Shown: piece after piece, positions 25,457 through 32,880 of the stretch
Position numbering within the stretch: the first letter of the stretch is position 1
Layout: each line of letters opens with the position of its first letter
NCBI GenBank assembly: GCA_050297855.1
Contig: JBNKTC010000020.1
Location: forward strand, 248,001-312,000
DNA: 64,000 nucleotides
Origin: SZUA-545 sp050297855
Lineage (GTDB): Bacteria; Campylobacterota; Campylobacteria; Campylobacterales; SZUA-545
Direction: 5' to 3'
Notes under the pieces: model-generated
Database searches by the model: none
Seen by the model: the letters and a program-made list of their open reading frames with translations, nothing else
What the model was told of the DNA's origin: nothing
Position numbers and translations under genes: made by a program

Positions 25457-26440
25457 ATGATGAAAGCGATTGCACTATTTAGCGGCGGGCTGGACAGTAT
25501 GCTGGCGATCAAGGTGATCCAGGAACAGGGTATCGAAGTGATTGCCGTCAACTTCAATATCGGTTTCGGAAGTACCGAAGACCGTAGGGAGCATATGCAG
25601 AAAGTCGCCGACGAAGTGGGTGTGGAGCTTGTCATCGCAGATGTACGGGAGCGCTATGTCGAAAAGGTGCTCTTCTCTCCCAAGTACGGTTACGGAAGTG
25701 CTTTTAACCCCTGCATCGACTGCCACGGCAATATGTTCAAATGGGCCAAGGAGTATATGGACAAATACGGGGCCAGCTTCGTCATCAGCGGCGAAGTCCT
25801 GAACGAGCGCCCCATGAGCCAGCGCAAGGAAGCGATGGACCAGGTGGAGAAGATCTCGGGTCTTGAAGGACTCGTCCTCCGTCCCCTCAGCGCCAAGTTC
25901 ATGCGTCCGACGATCCCCGAAGAGAAGGGGTGGGTCGACCGTGAGAAACTCCTCGATATCCAGGGACGAAGCCGAAAACGCCAGTATGAATTGATCGACA
26001 AGTACGGCATCGATTATTTTGAAAGCCCCGGCGGCGGCTGTCTCCTGACGGACAAGTTCGTCGCAGTAAAGATCAACGACTTTATCAAATACGACACTTT
26101 TACAAAAGAGGACATCGACGTCATCAAGTTCGGCCGCCACTTCCGTATCGGGCCGACGGCCAAACTTGTCGTAGGACGCCACCAGGAAGATAATGAAAAA
26201 ATCAAGGCGATCGTCAATGAGAAGTTTGATACCGTCTATATGCCCCAGGGGATAACCGGCCCCGTCTCGCTCCTCTCCAAAAGCGCCACCCCCGAAGAGC
26301 GCGAGACGGCAGCCAGGATAATCCTGACTTACGGCCGCACACAGCCCGATACGACCTATACCCTGATGATCGGAGAGAGTGCCGTCGAAACCACACCCTA
26401 CCCTTCGAAAAATGACGTCAGAGAGATGATGCTCCAGTAA
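25457..26440 (+). CDS. PP-loop ATP pyrophosphatase, MnmA/ThiI-like, with C-terminal RNA-binding-like domain
   Basis: A 327-residue protein. IALFSGGLDSMLAI at residues 5-18 is the SGGxDS PP-loop that adenylates a substrate. AFNPCIDCHGNMFKWA resembles the NPC..CN segment holding the catalytic cysteine in MnmA-type tRNA thiolases, and VISGEVLNERPMSQR follows. The C-terminal part (from about residue 190) contains GGGCLLTD and FGRHFRIG..AKLVVGRHQEDN, like the NFACT-R/DUF814 fold. Role in tRNA sulfur modification is likely but unproven. ATG codons at 25457 and 25460 both fit the AAGGA site; the second has better spacing. It has a long structured leader. Confidence 0.75.
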   Translation: MMKAIALFSGGLDSMLAIKVIQEQGIEVIAVNFNIGFGSTEDRREHMQKVADEVGVELVIADVRERYVEKVLFSPKYGYGSAFNPCIDCHGNMFKWAKEYMDKYGASFVISGEVLNERPMSQRKEAMDQVEKISGLEGLVLRPLSAKFMRPTIPEEKGWVDREKLLDIQGRSRKRQYELIDKYGIDYFESPGGGCLLTDKFVAVKINDFIKYDTFTKEDIDVIKFGRHFRIGPTAKLVVGRHQEDNEKIKAIVNEKFDTVYMPQGITGPVSLLSKSATPEERETAARIILTYGRTQPDTTYTLMIGESAVETTPYPSKNDVREMMLQ

Positions 26441-26447
26441 AAATATG

Positions 26448-26502
26448 ACAATTTGACATATTTTTACTATTTTTTTGACATAACATTACAATTTGACCAT
26501 AT
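26448..26502 (+). repeat. Direct repeat upstream of a possible short gene
   Basis: ACAATTTGACATAT (26448-26461) recurs 40 bases later as ACAATTTGACCATAT (26488-26502), with another TTTGACATA between them (26474-26482). The repeats contain TTGACA-like -35 elements and could be regulator-binding sites or overlapping promoters. Confidence 0.35.
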
Positions 26503-26521
26503 CACACCAAAGGATATGGTC
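26495..26521 (+). promoter_or_regulatory. Hairpin that loops out a ribosome-binding site
   Basis: GACCATAT (26495-26502) and ATATGGTC (26514-26521) pair perfectly around an 11-base loop ending in AAAGG. The loop would expose the ribosome-binding site of the ATG at 26522, which follows directly. Confidence 0.35.
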
Positions 26522-26596
26522 ATGGAAATCGTTATAATGCTGGTTCTTTTTAATCTGCTCTTTAAGAAGTTCTACCAAATTTCCCAGACGCTGTAG
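26522..26596 (+). CDS. Possible 24-residue hydrophobic peptide
   Basis: A 25-codon ORF with AAAGGA about 7 bases before its ATG. The peptide begins acidic (ME), has a hydrophobic stretch of about 11 residues (IVIMLVLFNLL) and a basic, polar end (KKFYQISQTL). The hairpin around its ribosome-binding site and the repeats upstream argue for regulated expression, but the length is too small to be sure. It could be a leader peptide or a small membrane peptide. Confidence 0.35.
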   Translation: MEIVIMLVLFNLLFKKFYQISQTL

Positions 26597-26616
26597 GCAT
26601 CGTTCCCCTTTTTGGG

Positions 26617-26622
26617 TACAAT
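26617..26622 (+). promoter_or_regulatory. Candidate -10 of the RluA-like gene
   Basis: TACAAT at 26617-26622, 27 bases before the TTG start at 26650, leaving a very short leader without an evident ribosome-binding site. Confidence 0.4.
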
Positions 26623-26649
26623 GCGTTTTTAGAAACTGGTATCATCGAT

Positions 26650-27426
26650 TTGGACGATACCGCCATTAAAAACGCAAAAGATAAGGAACAGCTTTTGGAA
26701 AAAGCATACAAACTGCTCGCCGTACAGGAGGGGATCTCCAACGCCCAGGCAAAAAAGATGATCGACGACGGATTGGTCTACGTGGGCGATAAAAAAGTCC
26801 AGATCGCCCGGGCACTCATCAACCCCAAAAGCCGGTTCCGGATACTAAGAAGTGAAAAAGCCGTCAAGATTTTTGAAGATGACGATATCATCGCTGTCAA
26901 CAAACCGGCCTTCCTCGTCAGCGAAACCCTGGAAAAGGTGTTTAAGGCCAAACTGCTGCACCGCCTGGACAAAGAGACCAGCGGCCTGCTGATCCTGGTC
27001 AAAAACGAGGAGTTCCGTCTCCGGGCGATCGAAGAGTTCAAAGCCCACCGTGTATACAAAGAGTATGTGGCACTGGTCTCGGGGATCATCTCCGAAGAGA
27101 TGGTGATCGACGATCCGATCAAAACCGTCAAGGCCCAGAGGGCACGAAGCTCCGTAAGCAAACACGGCCAGAGTGCCGAGACGATTATCACACCCCTGAC
27201 GGTACAGGGAAAAAAGAGCAAGGTCCAGGCGGTCATCACGACCGGTCGCACCCACCAGATCCGCGTCCACCTGGCCCACAAAGGCCACCCGATTATCGGC
27301 GATGACCAATACGGCGGACGCCACCATGCGCGTATGATGCTGCATGCCAAACGGATCAAACTCTTTGATTACGACCTCTCCGTCGAAGAGCCCAAAGAGT
27401 TTAATGTCTATATGGAAAACCGCTAA
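26650..27426 (+). CDS. RluA-family 23S rRNA/tRNA pseudouridine synthase
   Basis: A 258-residue protein that isomerises uridine to pseudouridine in RNA. An N-terminal S4-like RNA-binding segment (about residues 16-70) precedes the catalytic domain with LLHRLDKETSGLL, where D107 is the nucleophile, and GRTHQIRVHLAHKGHPIIGD..YGG near the end. The frame has no ATG before the S4 segment, so TTG 26650 is the best start even though no ribosome-binding site is visible. The same gene precedes ffh in C. jejuni (Cj0708). The exact target uridine is unknown. Confidence 0.85.
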   Translation: MDDTAIKNAKDKEQLLEKAYKLLAVQEGISNAQAKKMIDDGLVYVGDKKVQIARALINPKSRFRILRSEKAVKIFEDDDIIAVNKPAFLVSETLEKVFKAKLLHRLDKETSGLLILVKNEEFRLRAIEEFKAHRVYKEYVALVSGIISEEMVIDDPIKTVKAQRARSSVSKHGQSAETIITPLTVQGKKSKVQAVITTGRTHQIRVHLAHKGHPIIGDDQYGGRHHARMMLHAKRIKLFDYDLSVEEPKEFNVYMENR

Positions 27427-27464
27427 ACGCTCCCCTTTGCACTAGCGGATCTCTCTCATCTGTG

Positions 27465-27482
27465 CGGGGCTTCCGGGCCCCG
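27465..27482 (+). terminator. GC hairpin after the RluA-like gene
   Basis: CGGGGC (27465-27470) pairs with GCCCCG (27477-27482) around a TTCCGG loop. No T-run follows. Together with the separate ffh promoter it suggests a transcript end here. Confidence 0.35.
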
Positions 27483-27550
27483 TAACTTAAGGGATTTTCA
27501 CATATCCATAGTTTATACCGGTTCTTAGTAAGAATTAAAATAAGCTTCAT

Positions 27551-27556
27551 TATAAT
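27551..27556 (+). promoter_or_regulatory. -10 box of the ffh-rplS operon
   Basis: TATAAT at 27551-27556, preceded by an AT-rich tract and about 35 bases before the ffh start. Confidence 0.6.
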
Positions 27557-27591
27557 GCCGTTCTAATTCTATCTTAAGGTTGTACGCACCA

Positions 27592-28938
27592 GTGTTTAAT
27601 AAAATCTCCGACTCTTTAAAAACTGCCGTAAACAAGATCAAATATTTTGACGATGAAAAGTCGTTAAAAAAAGCCCTGGATGAACTTAAGAAGTCTCTGC
27701 TGAAAGCAGATGTACATCATAAGGTCACCAAAGAGCTGATCAACGAAATCTCCCTGGAGACCAAAAAAAACGGCATCGGGAAAGAGAACTTTTTAAAAGC
27801 GCTGCAATCTTCTTTAACCGATGTTCTGACGATCGAAGGCCCCCAGGGGTTCGTCTTTGCCGCTACCCCGCCGACCGTTGTCCTCATGACGGGTCTGCAA
27901 GGTAGCGGTAAGACGACCACGACAGGGAAACTCGCCTACTACCTCAAACAGCGCAATAAAAAAGTGCTGATGGTAGCCGGTGACCTCCAGCGTATGGCTG
28001 CCGTCGAACAGCTCCGCCAGATCGGGGAGCAGATCGAGGTGGACGTCCATGCCGACGAGAGCGGGAAAAACGGCGAAGCCATTGCCAAAGAGGCATTGGA
28101 AAAAGCCAAAACAGGTCACTACGACGTTGTCCTGATCGACAGTGCCGGACGACTTGCCATTGACGATGAGCTGATGGGTGAACTCTCCAGTCTTAAAGCC
28201 TCCGTCAAACCCGACGAGGTCTTTTATGTCGCCGACTCCCTGACCGGGCAGGACGCGGTCCGTACCGCGGCCACCTTCCAGGAGAAGATCGGGATCGACG
28301 GCGTGGTCCTGACAAAATTCGACGGGGATACCACCGGGGGCGTTGCCCTCGGCCTGGCCAAACAGATCGGGGTGCCGCTTCGCTTCATCGGTATCGGGGA
28401 GAAGATGCCCGACCTGGAAGCCTTTATCCCCGACCGTATCGTCAGCCGACTTATGGGCGCGGGGGATGTGGAATCCCTGGCGGAAAAAGTCAGTACGGTC
28501 ATCGACGAGAAGAAGGCAAAAGAGCTCAATAAAAAGATTAAAAAAGGTGCTTTTAACTTCAACGACTTCCTTGAACAGATGGAAAATATGAAAAAACTTG
28601 GCAGTATGAAGTCAATTTTGGGTATGATTCCGGGAATGCAAAACATGGCGAACCAGCTGGGAGATATGGATCTTGAAAATTCCAAAGAGATGATCCAGAT
28701 CAAAGCCATGATCAGCTCTATGACCAAACGGGAAAGAGAAGAGCCCGATCTACTCAATCCGGGACGGAAACGACGGATCGCTGCCGGTGCGGGACTTAGT
28801 GAACAGCAGGTCAATAGGGTACTGAAGCAGTTTAAAAATGCCTCGAAGATGGCAAAAAAATTCTCCGGCAAACAGGGGATGAAAGATCTTCAAAGCATGA
28901 TGGGCCAGATGAATTCGGCTCCCATGAAATTACAATAA
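27592..28938 (+). CDS. ffh: Signal recognition particle protein Ffh
   Basis: GTPase that binds signal sequences with 4.5S RNA and delivers ribosomes to FtsY at the inner membrane. The 448-residue protein has the N domain (1-85), the G domain with P-loop GLQGSGKTT at 101-109, DSAGRL and TKFDGD motifs, and a methionine-rich M domain (GMIPGMQNMANQ and MGQMNSAPM). I choose GTG 27592 because the TTG at 27580 is adjacent to the AAGG ribosome-binding site with no spacing, whereas the GTG gives the usual MFNKISDSL N-terminus. First gene of the rpsP-KH-rimM-trmD-rplS cluster. Confidence 0.96.
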   Translation: MFNKISDSLKTAVNKIKYFDDEKSLKKALDELKKSLLKADVHHKVTKELINEISLETKKNGIGKENFLKALQSSLTDVLTIEGPQGFVFAATPPTVVLMTGLQGSGKTTTTGKLAYYLKQRNKKVLMVAGDLQRMAAVEQLRQIGEQIEVDVHADESGKNGEAIAKEALEKAKTGHYDVVLIDSAGRLAIDDELMGELSSLKASVKPDEVFYVADSLTGQDAVRTAATFQEKIGIDGVVLTKFDGDTTGGVALGLAKQIGVPLRFIGIGEKMPDLEAFIPDRIVSRLMGAGDVESLAEKVSTVIDEKKAKELNKKIKKGAFNFNDFLEQMENMKKLGSMKSILGMIPGMQNMANQLGDMDLENSKEMIQIKAMISSMTKREREEPDLLNPGRKRRIAAGAGLSEQQVNRVLKQFKNASKMAKKFSGKQGMKDLQSMMGQMNSAPMKLQ

Positions 28939-28960
28939 TCAGACAAAAGGAAAACAAACA

Positions 28961-29191
28961 ATGACAGTAATCAGACTAACAAGAATGGGTAAAAAGAAAC
29001 GACCTTTCTACCGAATCGTTGTAACAGACAGCAGAAAAAGACGTGACGGGGGTTGGATCGAATCCATCGGTTACCACAACCCAATGGACGAAGCTAAAAC
29101 AACAAAGCTTGACAAAGAGCGATATGACTACTGGCTAAGCGTTGGTGCCAAACCTTCCGATACGGTCAAAAAGCTTGCCGAAAAAGCCTAA
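28961..29191 (+). CDS. rpsP: 30S ribosomal protein S16
   Basis: A 76-residue S16, recognised from TVIRLTRMGKKKRPFYRIVV and DGGWIESIGYHNP. A good ribosome-binding site (AAAAGGAAAAC) is present. Its arginine codons are AGA four times, CGA three times and CGT once, with no CGC or CGG, unlike most genes here, consistent with high expression. The stop overlaps the next start as TAATG. Confidence 0.97.
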   Translation: MTVIRLTRMGKKKRPFYRIVVTDSRKRRDGGWIESIGYHNPMDEAKTTKLDKERYDYWLSVGAKPSDTVKKLAEKA

Positions 29192-29445
29192 TGGTCGAAA
29201 AATTTATTGAAACGTTTGCAAAGATTATTGCAAACCAGCCCGACGAGATCCGAGTCGAACGTAAAGATATCGACGATGGTTTCAGTGAGATCGTCCTCTT
29301 CGCCAGAAGGGAAGATGCGGGCAAACTGATCGGTAAAGAGGGGAAAATGATCAGCGCGATCAAGACCCTCATATCCGGTTGCAAGGCCAAAGAGAACCGG
29401 AGCTTCCGGGTCATGGTCAAAATCATCGAGGAGGAGAACGGTTGA
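29191..29445 (+). CDS. khpA: KH-domain RNA-binding protein (KhpA-like)
   Basis: An 84-residue single KH domain with the GKLIGKEGKMI GxxG loop that contacts RNA. It lies between rpsP and rimM, the conserved place of KhpA/YlqC. In other bacteria KhpA pairs with KhpB/Jag and affects cell division and small-RNA biology; no khpB is seen here. The start overlaps the rpsP stop by one base and its own stop overlaps the rimM TTG, so the three are probably translationally coupled. Confidence 0.9.
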   Translation: MVEKFIETFAKIIANQPDEIRVERKDIDDGFSEIVLFARREDAGKLIGKEGKMISAIKTLISGCKAKENRSFRVMVKIIEEENG

Positions 29446-29960
29446 TTGAAGTCGCAAAGCTTGGCAAGACCGTCGGGCTCAAGGGCTTTTTGAAACTCCA
29501 CCTCCTCACCGACTTTCCCGAGCAGTTCAAAAAAGGCTCGGTCTACCACACAAAAATCGGCGACCTTACCATCGAAGCGGTCAATAACAAAGGTGAAGTC
29601 AAATTTGCCGGGTATGAGACCAGGGAGGATGCCGCGACCCTGACAAATCTTATCCTCAGCTCCACACTCGAAGAGTCGAACCAGGCGTGTGAACTGGATA
29701 ATGACGAGTATTTCTGGTATGACATCATCGGGCTGGAGGTTTATGAAGGGGAGACCCCCATCGGGACGGTCCGCGATATTGAACGCTATCCCACCGAAGA
29801 CCATCTTCTTATCGATACCTCAGAGGCGATCCGGTCGGGGAAAAAACTGAGCCGCTTTCTTCTCCCGTTTAATGCGCGGACGATCATTGCAGTCGATACC
29901 GAAGGAAAGAAGATCTCCGTCTCGGGTGCCCTGGAGATCATCGACATCATCGCATCATGA
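29442..29960 (+). CDS. rimM: 16S rRNA processing protein RimM
   Basis: Assembly factor that binds S19 and helps mature the 30S head. The 172-residue protein begins IEVAKLGKTVGLKGFLKL, the RimM N-terminal motif, and ends with a PRC-barrel domain (YDIIGLEVY..ETPIGTV). The start is TTG 29442, overlapping the KH gene stop as TTGA; this is where homology begins and there is no ATG. It overlaps trmD by 4 bases (ATGA). Confidence 0.93.
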   Translation: MIEVAKLGKTVGLKGFLKLHLLTDFPEQFKKGSVYHTKIGDLTIEAVNNKGEVKFAGYETREDAATLTNLILSSTLEESNQACELDNDEYFWYDIIGLEVYEGETPIGTVRDIERYPTEDHLLIDTSEAIRSGKKLSRFLLPFNARTIIAVDTEGKKISVSGALEIIDIIAS

Positions 29961-30661
29961 AATTCACATTTGTCACGCTTTTTAAAGAGCTGGTGGAGGG
30001 GTACTTTAATGACTCCATCCTCTCCAAGGCAATGGCAAAAGGGCTTTTTGAAGTAGAATACCGCAACCCTCGGGACTATACCAAAAGCAAACACCTCAAA
30101 GTGGATGATTATGCCGTCGGGGGCGGTGCGGGGCTGACCCTGATGCCCCAACCCCTTTTCGACCTCCTGGACGAACTGAGAAACGAATCCCCCGATCTCC
30201 ATATCATCGCCATGACACCGGCGGGAAAACCGTTCCGACAGAACGATGCGGTACGGCTTGCGGAAAAAAAACATGTCGCTTTTATCTCCGGCCGATACGA
30301 GGGGATCGACGAACGGGTCATCGAGAAGTATTGCGACGAGGTCTTCTCCATCGGGGATTATATCCTGACCGGAGGCGAACTCCCCTCACTGGTCATGTGT
30401 GATGCGATCACGCGTAATATTGACGGGGTCCTGGGCAACAGGGAGTCGCTGGACGAAGAGTCTTTTAACCAGCCGCTGCTGGAAGCACCTTCGTTTAGCA
30501 AACCGGCCGATTTCAGAAATAGATCGGTTCCTTCAGAGTTTCTAAAGGGAAATCACTGTAAAATCGCGAACTTAAAACTTAAGCTCTCTTTGGAAAAGAC
30601 AAAATTTTTCAGACCTGATATGTATAAAAGGCTGAGTGAAAAGGTAAAAGATGAAAAATAG
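29957..30661 (+). CDS. trmD: tRNA (guanine-N1-)-methyltransferase
   Basis: Methylates G37 of tRNAs next to the anticodon, preventing frameshifts. The 234-residue SPOUT enzyme has MKFTFVTLFKELVEGY, the DDYAVGGGAGLTLMPQP block, SGRYEGIDERV and SIGDYILTGGELPSLV, forming the trefoil-knot SAM site. It overlaps rplS by 11 bases. Confidence 0.97.
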   Translation: MKFTFVTLFKELVEGYFNDSILSKAMAKGLFEVEYRNPRDYTKSKHLKVDDYAVGGGAGLTLMPQPLFDLLDELRNESPDLHIIAMTPAGKPFRQNDAVRLAEKKHVAFISGRYEGIDERVIEKYCDEVFSIGDYILTGGELPSLVMCDAITRNIDGVLGNRESLDEESFNQPLLEAPSFSKPADFRNRSVPSEFLKGNHCKIANLKLKLSLEKTKFFRPDMYKRLSEKVKDEK

Positions 30662-31007
30662 ATATGTAGCTGCATTCGAGCAGGCACAAATGGCAGGAAA
30701 AGAAGTACCTGAATTTAAAGCAGGTGATACCCTTAGACTGGGTGTACGCATTAAAGAAGGTGATAAAACACGTGTTCAAAGATTTGAAGGTGTGTGCATC
30801 GCCCTTAGAGGTGAAGGGACTGGTAAAACGTTTACCATCCGTAAAATGGGCGCGAACAACATCGGTGTTGAGCGTATCTTCCCACTCTACTCCGAGAGCC
30901 TTGAGAGCATCGAAGTACTTAAAAAAGGTCGTGTAAGAAGAGCGAAACTCTACTATCTTAGAGATAGAAGAGGTAAAGCGGCACGTATTACAGAGCTTAG
31001 AAAATAA
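30651..31007 (+). CDS. rplS: 50S ribosomal protein L19
   Basis: A 118-residue L19, seen from PEFKAGDTLRLGVRIKEGDK and FEGVCIALRGEG, ending in YYLRDRRGKAARI. The start lies inside the end of trmD, behind AAGG. Most arginine codons are AGA or CGT, again unlike neighbours. The last gene of the operon; a good terminator follows. Confidence 0.97.
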   Translation: MKNRYVAAFEQAQMAGKEVPEFKAGDTLRLGVRIKEGDKTRVQRFEGVCIALRGEGTGKTFTIRKMGANNIGVERIFPLYSESLESIEVLKKGRVRRAKLYYLRDRRGKAARITELRK

Positions 31008-31026
31008 TCCTTTCCCCTCACTCTTT

Positions 31027-31052
31027 ACCGGCGGCATAACGTCGCCGGTTTT
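31027..31052 (+). terminator. Intrinsic terminator of the ffh-rplS operon
   Basis: ACCGGCG (31027-31033) and CGCCGGT (31043-31049) pair around a 9-base loop and run into TTTT. It lies 20 bases after the rplS stop. Confidence 0.8.
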
Positions 31053-31112
31053 CCAACTACTCTCCCTTTTTCTTACGCATACTAAATAACTCGTCACATT
31101 AACAAAACCTAC

Positions 31113-31132
31113 AATTATAAGATTTTATAATT
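31113..31132 (+). promoter_or_regulatory. Perfect AT palindrome upstream of a histidine kinase
   Basis: AATTATAA, GATT, TTATAATT: two perfect 8-base arms with a 4-base centre, 44 bases before the TTG start of the kinase gene. The right arm contains TATAAT (31126-31131), so an operator and the -10 box may overlap. Confidence 0.45.
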
Positions 31133-31175
31133 CTTCCGTCAGACAATATTTTAGATCAAATACAACAGGTTTATT

Positions 31176-32825
31176 TTGAAAACACCCTATACCCTCTCCC
31201 TCTCGACAGATGATCGAAGCAATATGCTGAAGATCCTTATCCGTATCAGCAGTATCGTCCTGGCGGTCTTCTTTTTTGCCAACCTTCTCCAGGGGTTTTA
31301 TCTCTTTTCCCTCTCAAATCTGATCAATTTTATCCTGCTGCTGACTGCCGGGTACTACCTGAAACGCCGAGACGATGTCGACCATGCGGCGATCCTTGCC
31401 CTGTTCAGCTACTATGCGACCTTTATTACTGCGATTTTTGACGGCGGGATCGAAAACACCTCCTTTATCTGGGTCATCATTTTTCCACCGATCGCCATCT
31501 ATCTTCTGGGGCTCCGCAAAGGGGTAGTCCATATTCTCCTGCTCCTGGGGACTATCCTCTTCTTCTACCTGATCGCCTCGGCCCTTTATATAAAGACCCA
31601 CTACTCCCCGCTCTTTTTCTCGATCATCACGGCGGCCCTGATCGTCGAAACGCTTATCATTACCTTTTTTGAGAAGACACGCCTGCGCTATGCCGCATTC
31701 ATAGAAGAACAGAAAGAGAATCTCAAAGCGATCTTCGACTCCCAGTCAAACATCGCTTTTTTAACCGATGCCACTCTAATACAGGATGCGAACCGGGCCT
31801 TTTTCGACTTCTTCGGCTATGACACACTGGAATCGTTCCATAAAGATCACACCTGCATTTGTGAATATTTCGAAGCGGTCGAGAACGACCCCCTCTTCCT
31901 CAGCCGTCCCGACTGGCTCCGGACTGTCCTGGAGAATCCCGAAACCGCCTATAAGGTCAAAATAGATGACAACGCCTTCTCCATCCAGATCCGGAAGGTC
32001 GACCTTCCCGCCAAGGAGGAGTATGTCGTCGTTCTCAACGATATCACACTCCTGATCGACTATCAAAAAAGCCTTGAAAGCGATGTGGCGGCAGCAGTGG
32101 CTCAGATCGAGCAGCAGAACGCTCATCTGATGGAACAATCCAAAAAAGCGATGCTGGGCGAACTGGTCAGCTTCATCTCCCACCAGCTCAAACAACCCCT
32201 GACGGTTATCAGTGCCGCCACCCAGGGAACCAGCGAAGAGTTTTTCCACGGAAGCCTCGACAGGGAAACGATGCAGCAGAACAGAGAAGCGGTTTTAAAA
32301 AACATCGATTTTATGTCCCACTCCATCGACAGCCTTAAAAACTTCTACCGTCCCAACAAGGAAAAAGAGTCGTTTTCACCGGAGAAGAGTATTCAGAAAA
32401 TCCTTTTTCTCATCAGTAAAAGCCTGCTCCCCTACAACATCGATATCACCCTCAATCATCCCGATGACGCGCTGCTCATTGAGGGATTTGAAAACGAGTT
32501 TCAGCAGGTGATCCTCAACCTGATCACCAATGCCAAAGATGCACTGATCCAAAACGGCGTAAACGAACCGAAAATCGACATCACCGTAGAGGAGAACGGC
32601 GTAAATGTCAGGATTGTCGTAGCCGATAACGCCGGAGGCATCCCCGAAGAGCTGTTGCCGAAAATCTTTGAAAACTTCTTTAGTACAAAAGGAAAACAGG
32701 GAACCGGTATCGGCCTTTACATGTCCAAACTGATCATTGAAGAGAGTATGGGGGGAACCTTAGGTGCCAGAAACGATAAAAACGGGGCACTCTTTACTAT
32801 CGATCTACCGTTAAAACGGGAGTGA
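31176..32825 (+). CDS. Multi-pass membrane histidine kinase with PAS domain (orphan)
   Basis: A 549-residue kinase. The N-terminal third holds about six hydrophobic segments (between residues 18 and 165) with little periplasmic sequence, so it probably senses something in the membrane. A PAS-like domain (about residues 180-290) and coiled coil follow, then the dimerisation helix with FISHQLKQPL (H336) and the ATPase domain (NLITNAKDAL, DNAGGIP, FENFFSTKG, GIGLYMSK). The start is TTG 31176, six bases after ACAGG; no ATG fits. No response regulator adjoins it. It shares the C-terminal half with the kinases at 4283, 37147 and 47814. Confidence 0.88.
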   Translation: MKTPYTLSLSTDDRSNMLKILIRISSIVLAVFFFANLLQGFYLFSLSNLINFILLLTAGYYLKRRDDVDHAAILALFSYYATFITAIFDGGIENTSFIWVIIFPPIAIYLLGLRKGVVHILLLLGTILFFYLIASALYIKTHYSPLFFSIITAALIVETLIITFFEKTRLRYAAFIEEQKENLKAIFDSQSNIAFLTDATLIQDANRAFFDFFGYDTLESFHKDHTCICEYFEAVENDPLFLSRPDWLRTVLENPETAYKVKIDDNAFSIQIRKVDLPAKEEYVVVLNDITLLIDYQKSLESDVAAAVAQIEQQNAHLMEQSKKAMLGELVSFISHQLKQPLTVISAATQGTSEEFFHGSLDRETMQQNREAVLKNIDFMSHSIDSLKNFYRPNKEKESFSPEKSIQKILFLISKSLLPYNIDITLNHPDDALLIEGFENEFQQVILNLITNAKDALIQNGVNEPKIDITVEENGVNVRIVVADNAGGIPEELLPKIFENFFSTKGKQGTGIGLYMSKLIIEESMGGTLGARNDKNGALFTIDLPLKRE

Positions 32826-32839
32826 TGTGAGGGGGTGAA

Positions 32840-32862
32840 GGGCACCGCAGTATGCGGCACCC
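32840..32862. terminator. Hairpin between convergent kinase and CsgG-like genes
   Basis: GGG..CCGCA (32840-32849) pairs with TGCGG..CCC (32853-32862), interrupted by one two-base mismatch. It lies between two convergent stops and could end both transcripts. Confidence 0.4.
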
Positions 32863-32880
32863 GGAAGGTAAATGAAACGT

